Source: Frankiaceae bacterium
GTDB lineage: Bacteria; Actinomycetota; Actinomycetes; Mycobacteriales; SCTD01
Direction of reading: 5' to 3'
NCBI GenBank assembly: GCA_016650445.1
Contig: JAENVS010000005.1
Span: forward strand, 160,798-224,797
DNA: 64,000 bases
Below the pieces are notes generated by a model, which was not told the DNA's origin, searched no databases, and was given only the letters and a program-made list of their open reading frames with translations. Below are positions 9,624 to 17,288 of the stretch, in pieces; position 1 is the first letter of the stretch; every line of letters begins with the position of its first letter. The position numbers were made by a program, and so were the translations under genes.

Positions 9624-10810
9624 GGGTAGCCGCCGAGCCGCCGGTAGGCATCGGCGTACTTCGCCAGCCGGTCCGGATCGAGAGTGACGCCCAGCCCGGG
9701 CCCGGTCGGGACCGCGATCGTCCCGTCCACGTACGGCATCAAGCCGCCGTCGATCACGTCGTCGAGCAGGTGGTGGTAGTGCGCGTCGGCGCTGAACGTC
9801 AGGTTGGACAGCACGGCGCCGAGGTGCAGCATCGTCGCCAGCTGGATCCCGAGCTCACCCGAGCTGTGCACCGCGATCGGCAGCTGCAGGGTCTCGCAGA
9901 CGCCGGCGGCCTTGACACACGGCCGGATGCCGCCCCAGAAGGTGGTGTCGAGCAGGATCACGTCGACGCACCGGTCGAGCACGTTGGACGCCAGCTGCTC
10001 GAAGTTCACCACCACGGTGTTCGTGGCGAGGAGCAGCCCCGGCCGCCGCACGGCCTTCATCCCTTGCAGGCCCCAGGTCGGATCCTCGAGGTAGTCGTTA
10101 CGCAGGCCTTCGATCCGGTCGGCGACCCGCAGGCTCTGCGCGATCGAGAGGGCGGCGTTGGGGTCGTAGCGCAGGCTGTCGTCGGGAAACGCCGCCGCGA
10201 GCGCCTGGTAGCAGTCGATCTCGTACTCCGGGTCGAACACGCCGCCCTTGAGCTTGTGCACGGTGAAGCCGTGCTGCTCCTTCAGCGCGCGCGTGTGATC
10301 GATGAGCTGCTCGGGCGTCCGCACCTCGAACTCACCGGAGCTCGGGTGGCCGTACCGGAAGAACAGGTAGCTCGCGAAGGGGACGCGGTCGCGCACGCGC
10401 CCGCCGAGCAGGTCGTGCACCGGCACGCCGAGGCGCTGGCCGACGAGGTCCAGGCAGGCGAACTCGAGCGCGGCATGCTGCTGCGCGCGGTTGTTGTAGA
10501 GGCTGGCGGTCGGGTTGCAGATCCGGAAGCGCAACAGCTCCAGGTCGAACGGGCTCATCCCCTTGACCAACGGGAGCAGACCGCGGATGGCATCCTCCGC
10601 GCTCTGCCCGCCGCCGCCCATCTCGCCGAGACCAACCATGCCGTCCCTGGTCTCGACCTCCACGATGGTGCGCACGAACCGCTTCCAGTGGGCGCCGATG
10701 GCATGCCGCAGCGGGGCCTCGAGCGGGACGCTCACGGTCGTCACGCGGATGTTCTCGATGACGAACCCGTCGTCCCGGGCCCGGCTGCGGGTGGCTGGCG
10801 CTGCAGTCAT
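9500..10810 (-). CDS. enolase-superfamily sugar-acid dehydratase, glucarate-dehydratase subgroup
   Basis: A 436-residue protein. Residues 17-140 form the capping domain and the rest the TIM barrel. Catalytic features in glucarate-dehydratase order are the KLKGG acid/base lysines near residue 190; metal ligands D in YDPNA, E in LEDP and N in ATNT; D in LLDTTFWGG; and H in VHSSGE. The enzyme should dehydrate an aldonate or aldarate to a 2-keto-3-deoxy acid. Full substrate specificity cannot be read from sequence. The ATG lies 6 bases after a TAGTAT box, so the mRNA is probably leaderless. It is divergent from the GntR(FCD)-SDR-FAH-kinase-enolase operon and shares a palindrome with it, so it most likely supplies the substrate of that operon. 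L-fuconate or galactonate-type substrates are alternatives. Confidence 0.88.
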   Translation of the reverse strand: MTAAPATRSRARDDGFVIENIRVTTVSVPLEAPLRHAIGAHWKRFVRTIVEVETRDGMVGLGEMGGGGQSAEDAIRGLLPLVKGMSPFDLELLRFRICNPTASLYNNRAQQHAALEFACLDLVGQRLGVPVHDLLGGRVRDRVPFASYLFFRYGHPSSGEFEVRTPEQLIDHTRALKEQHGFTVHKLKGGVFDPEYEIDCYQALAAAFPDDSLRYDPNAALSIAQSLRVADRIEGLRNDYLEDPTWGLQGMKAVRRPGLLLATNTVVVNFEQLASNVLDRCVDVILLDTTFWGGIRPCVKAAGVCETLQLPIAVHSSGELGIQLATMLHLGAVLSNLTFSADAHYHHLLDDVIDGGLMPYVDGTIAVPTGPGLGVTLDPDRLAKYADAYRRLGGYPYDRDPGRPGWFPLVPTTRWADPTDATRPDDPGLDWSELGS

Positions 10811-10812
10811 TG

Positions 10813-10830
10813 TTGTATACTAGTGTGCAA
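10813..10830 (+). promoter_or_regulatory. 18-bp palindrome and divergent promoter pair for dehydratase and GntR operon
   Basis: TTGTATACTAGTGTGCAA is an imperfect palindrome (TTGyAyAC TA GTrTrCAA) and resembles sites of FadR-type GntR regulators. It contains a plus-strand -10-like TATACT (10816-10821) for the GntR operon. It also contains a minus-strand -10-like TAGTAT (10817-10822), 6 bases before the dehydratase ATG. A repressor bound here would block both promoters. The natural candidate is the FCD-type regulator encoded directly downstream. Confidence 0.6.
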
Positions 10831-10867
10831 GTTCGTCGAGCAGGCCAGGTGTGTGGCGGGGGGCGGC

Positions 10868-11569
10868 GTGGCAGATCCACTCGCCACCCGGGTCTACGCC
10901 CAGCTGGTGTCAGACATCGTCACCCTGCGGTTCTCGCCGGGTCAGGTCCTCTCGGAGAACGAGCTGGCCCAGGAGTACGGCGTGAGCCGGACGCCGGTCC
11001 GCGAAGCCGTGCAACGCCTGCGGCAGGCCGGCCTCGTCGAGGTGCGCCCGCAGTCCGGCACGCTGGTCTCCAAGGTCGACCTGGCTCGCTTCCGTGAGGC
11101 GCAGTTCGTCCGGGAGGCGCTGGAGATCGCGTGCATCGAGCTGGCGATGACGCGACCGACAGCGGTGTCCGCCCGAGACATCGCTGCGATGCGTCGAGAG
11201 ATCAGCGCGCAGCGCCAGTGCGTCGCAGACCGGGACGTGGTGGCGTTCGTCCGTCACGACGAGGCCATGCACCGCATCGTGTGCGCGCTGTCCGGCCATG
11301 AGCACATCTGGGACACCATCTCTCAGTCGAAGGTCCACCTCGACCGCGTCCGGCACATGTCTCTGGTCACGCAGGACGTGATGCGCGACCTGGTGCGCCA
11401 GCACCGCGCCATCGTCGACGGCATCGCCGGCAGCGACCGGCCCCAGGCCCTCGAGGCCGCGCGCACACATACGCGAGAGACCCTCCGCGTGCTGCCGCAG
11501 CTGCTGGCGGCGCACCCCGGCTACTTCTCCCCCAACACCGCCATCGAGCCCGAGGTAGCGACAGGATGA
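10868..11569 (+). CDS. GntR family transcriptional regulator, FadR/FCD type
   Basis: About 233 residues from GTG 10868; an in-frame GTG at 10853 would add 5 residues. The N-terminal winged helix reads LSENELAQEYGVSRTPVREA (about residues 28-47), the GntR signature. The remainder is the all-helical FCD effector domain, with FVREALEIACIEL, RHDEAMHRIV (Asp/His metal-site residues) and RQHRAIVDGI. FCD regulators usually bind a small carboxylate or sugar acid and release DNA. It is the first gene of the operon with SDR, FAH hydrolase, kinase and enolase paralogue, overlapping the SDR start by 4 bases (ATGA). Autoregulation through the palindrome at 10813-10830 is likely. The effector is probably the substrate or product of the adjacent dehydratase. 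Confidence 0.9.
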   Translation: MADPLATRVYAQLVSDIVTLRFSPGQVLSENELAQEYGVSRTPVREAVQRLRQAGLVEVRPQSGTLVSKVDLARFREAQFVREALEIACIELAMTRPTAVSARDIAAMRREISAQRQCVADRDVVAFVRHDEAMHRIVCALSGHEHIWDTISQSKVHLDRVRHMSLVTQDVMRDLVRQHRAIVDGIAGSDRPQALEAARTHTRETLRVLPQLLAAHPGYFSPNTAIEPEVATG

Positions 11570-12309
11570 GCACACAGGTCCCATCGAAAGGACGCGTTGC
11601 CGTCGTCACAGGCGCCGGCTCCGGCATCGGGTTCGAGATCACGCAGCTGCTGCTGGCAGCCGGGACCCGCGTTGCGGCCCTCGACGTCGACCCCAGCGGC
11701 GCGCCCGAGAGTGCGCTCCCGCTCGCCGTGGACGTCAGTGACGCGGCTGCCGTCGCGCAGGCCTTCGACGAGGTGCAGGCCCGGCTCGGCGACGTCGACA
11801 CGCTCTTCGCCAACGCAGGCATCGGCTCCACCGCGGATGTGCTGGCGTGCTCCCCGGAGGAGTGGGACCGCGTCTTCGCCGTCAACGTCCGCGGGGTGTT
11901 CCTCTGCGCCAAGGCGGTGCTGCCAGCGATGCTCCGCCGCAGGCGAGGCGTCATCGTCAACACGGCTTCCGTCGCGGGGATGATCGGCCTCCGCGACAGG
12001 GCTGCCTACTGCGCGAGCAAGGGTGCGGTCATCGCCTTCACGAAGCAGGTCGCCGTGCAGTACGCCGGCGACGGCATCCGCTGCAACTGCATCTGCCCCG
12101 GCACCGTCGACTCGCCCTGGGTCGGCCGGCTGATGGACGAGGCACCGGACCCGGCGAAGCGACGGGAGGAGCTGATAGCCCGCCAACCGCTCGGTCGACT
12201 CGGAACTCCACACGAGGTGGCGCAGGCCGCGATCTACCTGGCCAGCGACGCGGCGGCATTCATCACCGGGTCCGGCCTCGTCATCGACGGCGGGATCACG
12301 GCGGCATGA
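11566..12309 (+). CDS. SDR dehydrogenase, 2-keto-3-deoxy-aldonate 4-dehydrogenase-like
   Basis: A 247-residue classical SDR. TGAGSGIG near residue 14 binds the cofactor. VAALDVD after strand 2 suggests NAD. FANAGIG replaces NNAG. The catalytic residues are the serine of TASVAG and YCASK at about residue 147. The segment RCNCICPGTVDSPW is characteristic of the DHRS6/BDH2-like branch that includes bacterial 2-keto-3-deoxy-L-fuconate and -rhamnonate dehydrogenases. In those pathways the enzyme oxidises C4 to give a 2,4-diketo-3-deoxy acid, which an FAH-family hydrolase then cleaves. Here an FAH gene follows immediately with an ATGA overlap, which supports that role. The exact sugar acid is not known. 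Confidence 0.85.
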   Translation: MSTQVPSKGRVAVVTGAGSGIGFEITQLLLAAGTRVAALDVDPSGAPESALPLAVDVSDAAAVAQAFDEVQARLGDVDTLFANAGIGSTADVLACSPEEWDRVFAVNVRGVFLCAKAVLPAMLRRRRGVIVNTASVAGMIGLRDRAAYCASKGAVIAFTKQVAVQYAGDGIRCNCICPGTVDSPWVGRLMDEAPDPAKRREELIARQPLGRLGTPHEVAQAAIYLASDAAAFITGSGLVIDGGITAA

Positions 12310-13208
12310 GACTAGCCACTGTCGGTGGTCGGGCCCAGCTCGTTCGGCCTGCCGCCGCCTCGGACGAGTCGATCGGCGGGCGGTTCGACCTCGCGCCGAC
12401 GGCGACGACCACGGACATCGCCACGGCGTCGGACCACCGTTTCGGCCCCTCCATGGAGGCATTGCTCGCCGAATGGGACGCCTTCACCTCGTGGGCTGCC
12501 GCTGCCGGTGACATCCCCTCTTCCGGCACCTACAACGCACAGTCTGCCGACCCCGTCGTGCGGCACCCGACCCAGGTCTTCGCCGTCGGCCTGAACTACC
12601 GAGCGCACGCCGCAGAGTCCGGCGCGGCGCTGCCGGAGGTGCCGCTGGTCTTCACGAAGTTCCCGTCCTGCATCGCGCCGCCGTTCGGATCGGTGGGCGT
12701 GTTCACCCCTGCCGTCGACTGGGAGGTCGAGGTGGCTGTTGTCGTCGGCCGCGGCGGGTTCCGCATCCCGCGCGACCAAGCCTGGGACCACCTCGCCGGC
12801 GTCACGGCTGCCCAGGACTACTCCGCGCGCGACACGCAGTTCGCCAGCAAGAGCAACCCGCAGTTCAACCTCGGCAAGAGCTACCCCGGCTTCCTCCCCC
12901 TCGGTCCGGTGCTCGTCACTCCCGACGAGTTCGACGACCCGAACGCGATCGGCCTGTCCTGCACCGTCAACGGTGTCCTCCGGCAGTCGAGCAGCACGTC
13001 GGATCTCATCTTCTCGGTACCCGAGTGCGTGGAGTACATCTCCGGCATCTGCGAGCTCCGTCCCGGCGACGTCATCCTCACCGGCACACCTGCCGGCGTC
13101 GGCATGGGCTTCTCGCCGCCGATCTACCTCTCCCCGGGTGATGAGGTCGTCACCCGGGTCGACCTGGTCGGAGAGATGCGGCAGCGCTGCGTCGAGGCAC
13201 CGGCATGA
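12306..13208 (+). CDS. fumarylacetoacetate hydrolase family protein, probable 2,4-diketo-3-deoxy-aldonate hydrolase
   Basis: 300 residues from ATG 12306, which overlaps the stop of the SDR gene (ATGA). The FAH core starts at about residue 90 with FAVGLNYRAHAAESG. Metal ligands lie in WEVEVAVVVG (ExE) and AQDYSARD. The conserved ILTGTPAGVGMG motif lies near residue 258. Enzymes of this type hydrolyse C-C bonds in 1,3-diketo acids or process ring-fission products. Next to an SDR of the 2-keto-3-deoxy-aldonate 4-dehydrogenase kind, the expected reaction is cleavage of a 2,4-diketo-3-deoxy acid to pyruvate plus a 2-hydroxy acid: lactate from 6-deoxyhexoses, glycerate from hexoses, glycolate from pentoses. 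An isomerase or decarboxylase role is the alternative. Confidence 0.87.
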   Translation: MRLATVGGRAQLVRPAAASDESIGGRFDLAPTATTTDIATASDHRFGPSMEALLAEWDAFTSWAAAAGDIPSSGTYNAQSADPVVRHPTQVFAVGLNYRAHAAESGAALPEVPLVFTKFPSCIAPPFGSVGVFTPAVDWEVEVAVVVGRGGFRIPRDQAWDHLAGVTAAQDYSARDTQFASKSNPQFNLGKSYPGFLPLGPVLVTPDEFDDPNAIGLSCTVNGVLRQSSSTSDLIFSVPECVEYISGICELRPGDVILTGTPAGVGMGFSPPIYLSPGDEVVTRVDLVGEMRQRCVEAPA

Positions 13209-13247
13209 CGCACCGAGCCGGCTCGCCGGCGCAGCGGAGCTGACTCG

Positions 13248-14246
13248 GTGCCGACGACCACCTGCCCGCCTGACCTCGAGGAGTTCGTCCTTCGCCACAC
13301 TGCCCTCGAGCAGCCGCTTCGCTGCACGCCGCTGCCCGGGGGGGTGTCGTCCGACATCTACCTCGTCGAGGGCAGCGGCGGCCGCGTCGCGGCGAAACGC
13401 GCCCTGGCCCAGCTCAAGGTCGCCGCGGTGTGGCACGCGCCGCGAGAGCGATCGGCGTCCGAGGCGGGCTGGCTGGAGGTGGTCGGCGGGCTTGCGCCCG
13501 GCTTCTGCCCGCGCCCGTTGGGCTACACGCCGGATCCGGGCTGGCTGCTCATGGAGTACCTCGACCCGGTGACGCACCCGGTCTGGAAGCACCACCTGCT
13601 GGCGGGGCGAGTCGAGCCGGCCGTCGCTCGCGAGCTTGCGCGCCGACTCGGCCGGGTCCACCGCGTGACAGCAGGTCAGCCGCAGCTCGCCCAGCGCTTC
13701 GCCACGGACGCCCTGTTCGACGCCCTCCGACTCGACCCGTACCTGCGGGCTCTTCTGCCGGAGCACCCGGTCGTCGCCGACCGGATCGAGGCGATCATCG
13801 ATCGCACCGCGGGCACCCGCATCGCACTTGTGCACGGGGACGTCTCGCCCAAGAACATCCTCCTCGCTCCTTCGGGACCGGTGCTCCTCGACGCCGAGTG
13901 CGCATGGTGGGGCGACCCCGCGTTCGACGTCGCGTTCCTGCTGACCCACCTGGTGTCGAAGACCGCGCACCTGCCCGCCCGTCATGTCGAGCTGGCCACA
14001 GCCATCGAGGGATTCGTGGCGGACTACACCGAGCACGTCGACTGGGAGCCCGTCAAGAAGCTGCTGGGACGGGTGAGCGATCTGCTGCCGGCACTCGTCC
14101 TTGCCCGTATCGACGGCAAGTCGCCGCTGGAGTACCTCGCTCCGTTTGCTCGAGACGCGCTGCGCATGCGCGCGTTGCGGCTGCTCGGTACCGAGGCCTG
14201 CGACCTGCAGACCAGCATTCGCACGTTGACCGACCCGCTCCGATGA
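13248..14246 (+). CDS. APH-fold small-molecule kinase
   Basis: A 332-residue protein with GTG start, 39 bases after the FAH gene. It has the aminoglycoside phosphotransferase fold: a nucleotide-loop LPGGVSSDIYLVEG near residue 30, a lysine in VAAKRA, and the catalytic Brenner motif VHGDVSPKNILL near residue 196. The metal-binding LLDAECAWWGDPAFD follows about 15 residues later. This family phosphorylates hydroxyls of small molecules such as antibiotics, homoserine, choline and methylthioribose. A resistance role is unlikely here because the gene sits in a catabolic operon and overlaps the enolase-paralogue start by 4 bases (ATGA). Inference: it phosphorylates a hydroxy acid released by the FAH hydrolase, possibly glycerate to 2-phosphoglycerate. 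Confidence 0.82.
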   Translation: MPTTTCPPDLEEFVLRHTALEQPLRCTPLPGGVSSDIYLVEGSGGRVAAKRALAQLKVAAVWHAPRERSASEAGWLEVVGGLAPGFCPRPLGYTPDPGWLLMEYLDPVTHPVWKHHLLAGRVEPAVARELARRLGRVHRVTAGQPQLAQRFATDALFDALRLDPYLRALLPEHPVVADRIEAIIDRTAGTRIALVHGDVSPKNILLAPSGPVLLDAECAWWGDPAFDVAFLLTHLVSKTAHLPARHVELATAIEGFVADYTEHVDWEPVKKLLGRVSDLLPALVLARIDGKSPLEYLAPFARDALRMRALRLLGTEACDLQTSIRTLTDPLR

Positions 14247-15505
14247 GAATCACGGAGGTCCGGGGACGACGGGTGTGGGACTCCCGCGGGCGACCCACCG
14301 TCGAGGTGGAGCTGACCTGCCAGCAGCACGTCGTGCGGGCGATCGCACCGGCGGGTGCCTCGCGCGGCTCCGCGGAAGCACGCGATCGGCGCGACGGGGG
14401 GAGCCGGCTCGGCGGCTGGGACGTCACGGAGGCCGTCGCCGCGGTCAACACCGAAGTCCGCGACGCCCTGCTCGGCGTGGACCCGACGGACCAGGCCGGG
14501 GCGGACGCGGTCCTCGACCACCTTGACCCGACACCCACCCGGTCCCGGCTCGGCGGCAACGTCACGACCGCGACGTCGCTCGCCGTGCTCCATGCCGGAG
14601 CGGCACTGTCCGGCGTCCCGGTGTGGACCTACCTCGGGCGGCAGCCGTCGGCGCTGCCGCGACCGGAGGTCCAGATCATCGGCGGTGGCGCGCACGCCGC
14701 AGGCACTGTCGACGTACAGGACTTCATGGTCGTGCCGCTGTCGGCGCAGACCATGGAGCAGGCGCTGGTCGACGTCGCCGAGGTCTACCTCGGAGTGGGT
14801 ACGGCGCTACGAGCCCGGGGCCGGGTCAACGGAGTCGCGGACGAGGGCGGCCACTGGCCGCATGTCGACAGTCACGAACAGGCGCTCGAGCTGCTCGTCG
14901 AGGGCATCGAACGGGCCGGCCTGGTCCCGGGAGACGACGTCGCCATCTCGCTCGACCTCGCCGCGAGCGAGCTCGCCGAGGGGACCGACTACGTGCTGGC
15001 AAGCGAGAGCCGTCGGCTGAGCCGCGCGGACTGGCTCGACCGGCTCGGGGACTGGTGCAGCGCCTTTCCGATCGTCGCCCTGGAAGACCCGGCCGGGGAG
15101 TTCGACCACGACGGCCTGCGGACCGCGACAGAGCGGCTGGCCACCGGCGTCGATGGCCGTCGACGGCTCATCATCGGTGACGACAGTGTCGTGACCAGTG
15201 CGGCCCGGATCACCGAAGCGGCGGCTGCCCATCGGTGCAACGCCGCACTCATCAAGGTCAACCAGGCCGGCACGGTGACAGCAGCGCAGCAGGCGGTCGA
15301 TGCCGCCCGGGCGGCTCACTGGGGCGTAGTCGTGTCGGCCCGATCCGGCGAGACCGAGGACGTCAGCGTCGCGCACCTCGCCGTCGGTTGGTGCGCGGAT
15401 CTGGTCAAGGTCGGGTCCATCACGCGCGGGGAGCGCACCGCGAAGTGGAACGAGCTGCTGCGCATCGCGGAGGCGACCGGCCTCGGCCTCACGCCTCCGT
15501 TCTAG
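14243..15505 (+). CDS. enolase paralogue (phosphopyruvate hydratase-like)
   Basis: 420 residues from ATG 14243, overlapping the kinase stop. The N-terminus MRITEVRGRRVWDSRGRPTVEVE is the classical enolase opening (strand plus SRGxPTVE loop), and PAGASRGSAEA is the mobile catalytic loop. Active-site residues are present: E in ADEGG, metal ligands D in SLDLAAS, E in ALEDP and D in IGDDS, the base K in LIKVNQAGT, and SARSGETED. It therefore looks competent to interconvert 2-phosphoglycerate and PEP. The protein is divergent, with DEGGHWPH where housekeeping enolases have DEGGFAP. Its position in a sugar-acid operon next to a kinase indicates a specialised role rather than glycolysis. A related 2-phospho-hydroxy acid could be the true substrate. 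Confidence 0.87.
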   Translation: MRITEVRGRRVWDSRGRPTVEVELTCQQHVVRAIAPAGASRGSAEARDRRDGGSRLGGWDVTEAVAAVNTEVRDALLGVDPTDQAGADAVLDHLDPTPTRSRLGGNVTTATSLAVLHAGAALSGVPVWTYLGRQPSALPRPEVQIIGGGAHAAGTVDVQDFMVVPLSAQTMEQALVDVAEVYLGVGTALRARGRVNGVADEGGHWPHVDSHEQALELLVEGIERAGLVPGDDVAISLDLAASELAEGTDYVLASESRRLSRADWLDRLGDWCSAFPIVALEDPAGEFDHDGLRTATERLATGVDGRRRLIIGDDSVVTSAARITEAAAAHRCNAALIKVNQAGTVTAAQQAVDAARAAHWGVVVSARSGETEDVSVAHLAVGWCADLVKVGSITRGERTAKWNELLRIAEATGLGLTPPF

Positions 15506-16266
15506 GACGAGGCGTTGCGCGTGGCGACGTCCACTTCGAAGGCAGTCCGGTCACCGCGGTAATAGCCCTCGAACACCTCGAACGGCGCGCCGGTGCGGTC
15601 GACGTTGACCGCCGTGACCCGCAGCAGCGGGCTGCCGGTCGGCACCCGCAGATGACGCGCGATCGGGTCGACGGCGCGGACAGCCTCGATCCGGCGACGA
15701 CCGGTGCGGGCCTCGACGCCGAACTTCTCGTTGAGCACGGCGTACAGGCTGACGTACTCGAGGTTCAGCTCGAGGATCTCCGCGAAGCGCGGCAGCGGAA
15801 GGTACGTCGTGACGAAGATGAAGTTCTCGTCACCGACCGCCCGGATGCGCTGCAAGCGCACGACGTCGCTGCCCATCGACACACCCAGCTCGGGGGCCAG
15901 CGCCGGCGGGATGACGGCCTTGTCCTGCAGCAAGATCGTGGTGTCGACCCGGCGGCCGAGGTCGGCCATCTCGTCGAAGAACCCGCGCGTCTCCTGCACC
16001 GCCAGCGACACGTGCGGGCGGCTGACGAACGTCCCGCGACCCTTCTCCTTGTGCAGCAGCCCCTCCGCGACCAGCGCCCCCAAGGCCTGGCGGATCGCGG
16101 TGCGCGAGACGCCGAACGCGTCGCACAGCCCGGCTTCGGACGGAATCAGCTCACCGGGAGTCCAGCGCCCCGAGGTGATCTCACCGCGCAGGTGGTCGGC
16201 GACCTGGACGTAATACGGCGAACCTCCGGCGCGCATCACGCGTCCGCCGACCGCGGTGCTCGCCAC
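15502..16266 (-). CDS. GntR family transcriptional regulator, HutC/UTRA type
   Basis: About 254 residues from GTG 16266, chosen because GGGAGG lies 6 bases upstream. The longer TTG 16299 start falls inside the operator. The winged helix is LIPSEAGLCDAFGVSRTAIRQA at about residues 38-60, followed by HKEKGRGTFVSRP. Residues 90-250 form the UTRA effector domain, which usually binds a phosphorylated sugar or amino-sugar. It is the last gene of the minus-strand operon GH38-ThuA-Gfo/Idh-ROK-epimerase-GntR and has its own copy of the 14-bp sequence directly upstream. By position it is the best candidate for the repressor of the eight-site regulon. Its 3' end overlaps the enolase paralogue by 4 bases. 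Confidence 0.88.
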   Translation of the reverse strand: MASTAVGGRVMRAGGSPYYVQVADHLRGEITSGRWTPGELIPSEAGLCDAFGVSRTAIRQALGALVAEGLLHKEKGRGTFVSRPHVSLAVQETRGFFDEMADLGRRVDTTILLQDKAVIPPALAPELGVSMGSDVVRLQRIRAVGDENFIFVTTYLPLPRFAEILELNLEYVSLYAVLNEKFGVEARTGRRRIEAVRAVDPIARHLRVPTGSPLLRVTAVNVDRTGAPFEVFEGYYRGDRTAFEVDVATRNASS

Positions 16267-16292
16267 GCCGAACCTCCCGTCGAGCCGGTTGA

Positions 16293-16306
16293 CCTGCAAT
16301 CCTAGG
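16293..16306 (-). promoter_or_regulatory. candidate 14-bp operator in front of the UTRA-type GntR gene
   Basis: CCTGCAATCCTAGG on the plus strand matches the recurring sequence at 12 of 14 positions. It overlaps the stop codon of the epimerase gene and lies 27 bases before the GntR GTG. It suggests autoregulation of the regulator inside its operon. Confidence 0.6.
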
Positions 16307-17288
16307 CGGACGGCTTGCTGTGGTGCACCGTGCCGTCCCGGTCGACGCCGGTGACCGGACGGTCATCGGCGCCGAAGACGCTCGCGGTGACCCAGGTCGA
16401 CCGACTGCCTCCAGCAGGTACGACGACACCACCACCCGCCGCTCGCGCTGCCGCCAGCCCCGTGCCCGGCCACCAGGACTGCGGCTCGAGCCCGAGGTAG
16501 CGCACGTTGCCCAGCCACGGAAAGTCACGACCTCCGCACTCGAGCCAGAGCCAGAGGTGCGCAAAGACATCGGGGTCGAACGCGAGCCCGACACCGACGC
16601 CGACCGCAGGATCGCGCCAAGCGGCCCAGGGGGCGACCAACTCCGACAGCCCGACGTAGCGTTCGACGTCACCACCCGGGACCACCGAGAGGTCGACCGG
16701 GGAGTTACGCCCGTCGATGTGCGGCCACCGCCCGACCGCCGCCGGAGCGACGTCACCAACGTCCGGCGCGTAGCCGACGTCGGCGTTGACAACGCAATCG
16801 GGTACGTCGATGCGGAGGCCGGTCGTGGCCGCGAACACCGGGTGGTGGCCCCAGAGCACGGTCACGTCGATGTCGGAGAGGTTGACCGCCTCCTCCTCGA
16901 TGAACACCCGCGCCTCGGCGACGCGGACCGTCCGGCGCAGAAGAACCGGCAACCGACACGGCGTGCTCATGGTCACGTGGTCATCGGCGAGCTCCTCGAC
17001 CGTCCAGTCCGCCCTGCTCGCTTCGCCGTGGAACGGCAGCGGGATCCCGTCGACAAGGCACGCGTCGCCGGCGTTCGGAAACAGCACATCCCAGCCGCCG
17101 TCGTAGTCGGACAGCCAGTCCAGCTTCTCCTCGCCGTACGTCGTCGATGCCGATGCGCGCAACGGGACGGGCGAGGTCCGCTGCGCCAGGAGCGCCCGAC
17201 CGCCGTGCTCGAGCTGTACGAGCTTGCCGCCGCGTCCCGGCGCGACGGTGACGGTCGTCGCACCGGCGGCCAACGTGAGCTCGGTCAT
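16302..17288 (-). CDS. galactose mutarotase-like (aldose 1-epimerase family) protein
   Basis: 328 residues from ATG 17288, which overlaps the ROK stop (ATGA); a GTG 9 bases upstream is less likely. The protein begins with beta-strands (ELTLAAGATTVTVAPGRGGKLVQLEHGGRALL), and DYDGGWDVLFPNAGD, PFHGEA and WGHHPVFA match the galactose-mutarotase superfamily order, with histidines at the positions used for acid/base catalysis. Such enzymes interconvert alpha and beta anomers or bind related sugars. It sits between the ROK kinase and the GntR gene, so a role in preparing a released monosaccharide for phosphorylation or oxidation is likely. The exact sugar is unknown. Confidence 0.8.
   Translation of the reverse strand: MTELTLAAGATTVTVAPGRGGKLVQLEHGGRALLAQRTSPVPLRASASTTYGEEKLDWLSDYDGGWDVLFPNAGDACLVDGIPLPFHGEASRADWTVEELADDHVTMSTPCRLPVLLRRTVRVAEARVFIEEEAVNLSDIDVTVLWGHHPVFAATTGLRIDVPDCVVNADVGYAPDVGDVAPAAVGRWPHIDGRNSPVDLSVVPGGDVERYVGLSELVAPWAAWRDPAVGVGVGLAFDPDVFAHLWLWLECGGRDFPWLGNVRYLGLEPQSWWPGTGLAAARAAGGGVVVPAGGSRSTWVTASVFGADDRPVTGVDRDGTVHHSKPSA

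Noticed and set aside
9770..10867. Plus-strand open frame of 599 codons over the dehydratase gene and the GntR gene
   Set aside because: The part before 10853 is a shadow of the dehydratase on the other strand, and only the region from about 10868 reads as a GntR regulator.
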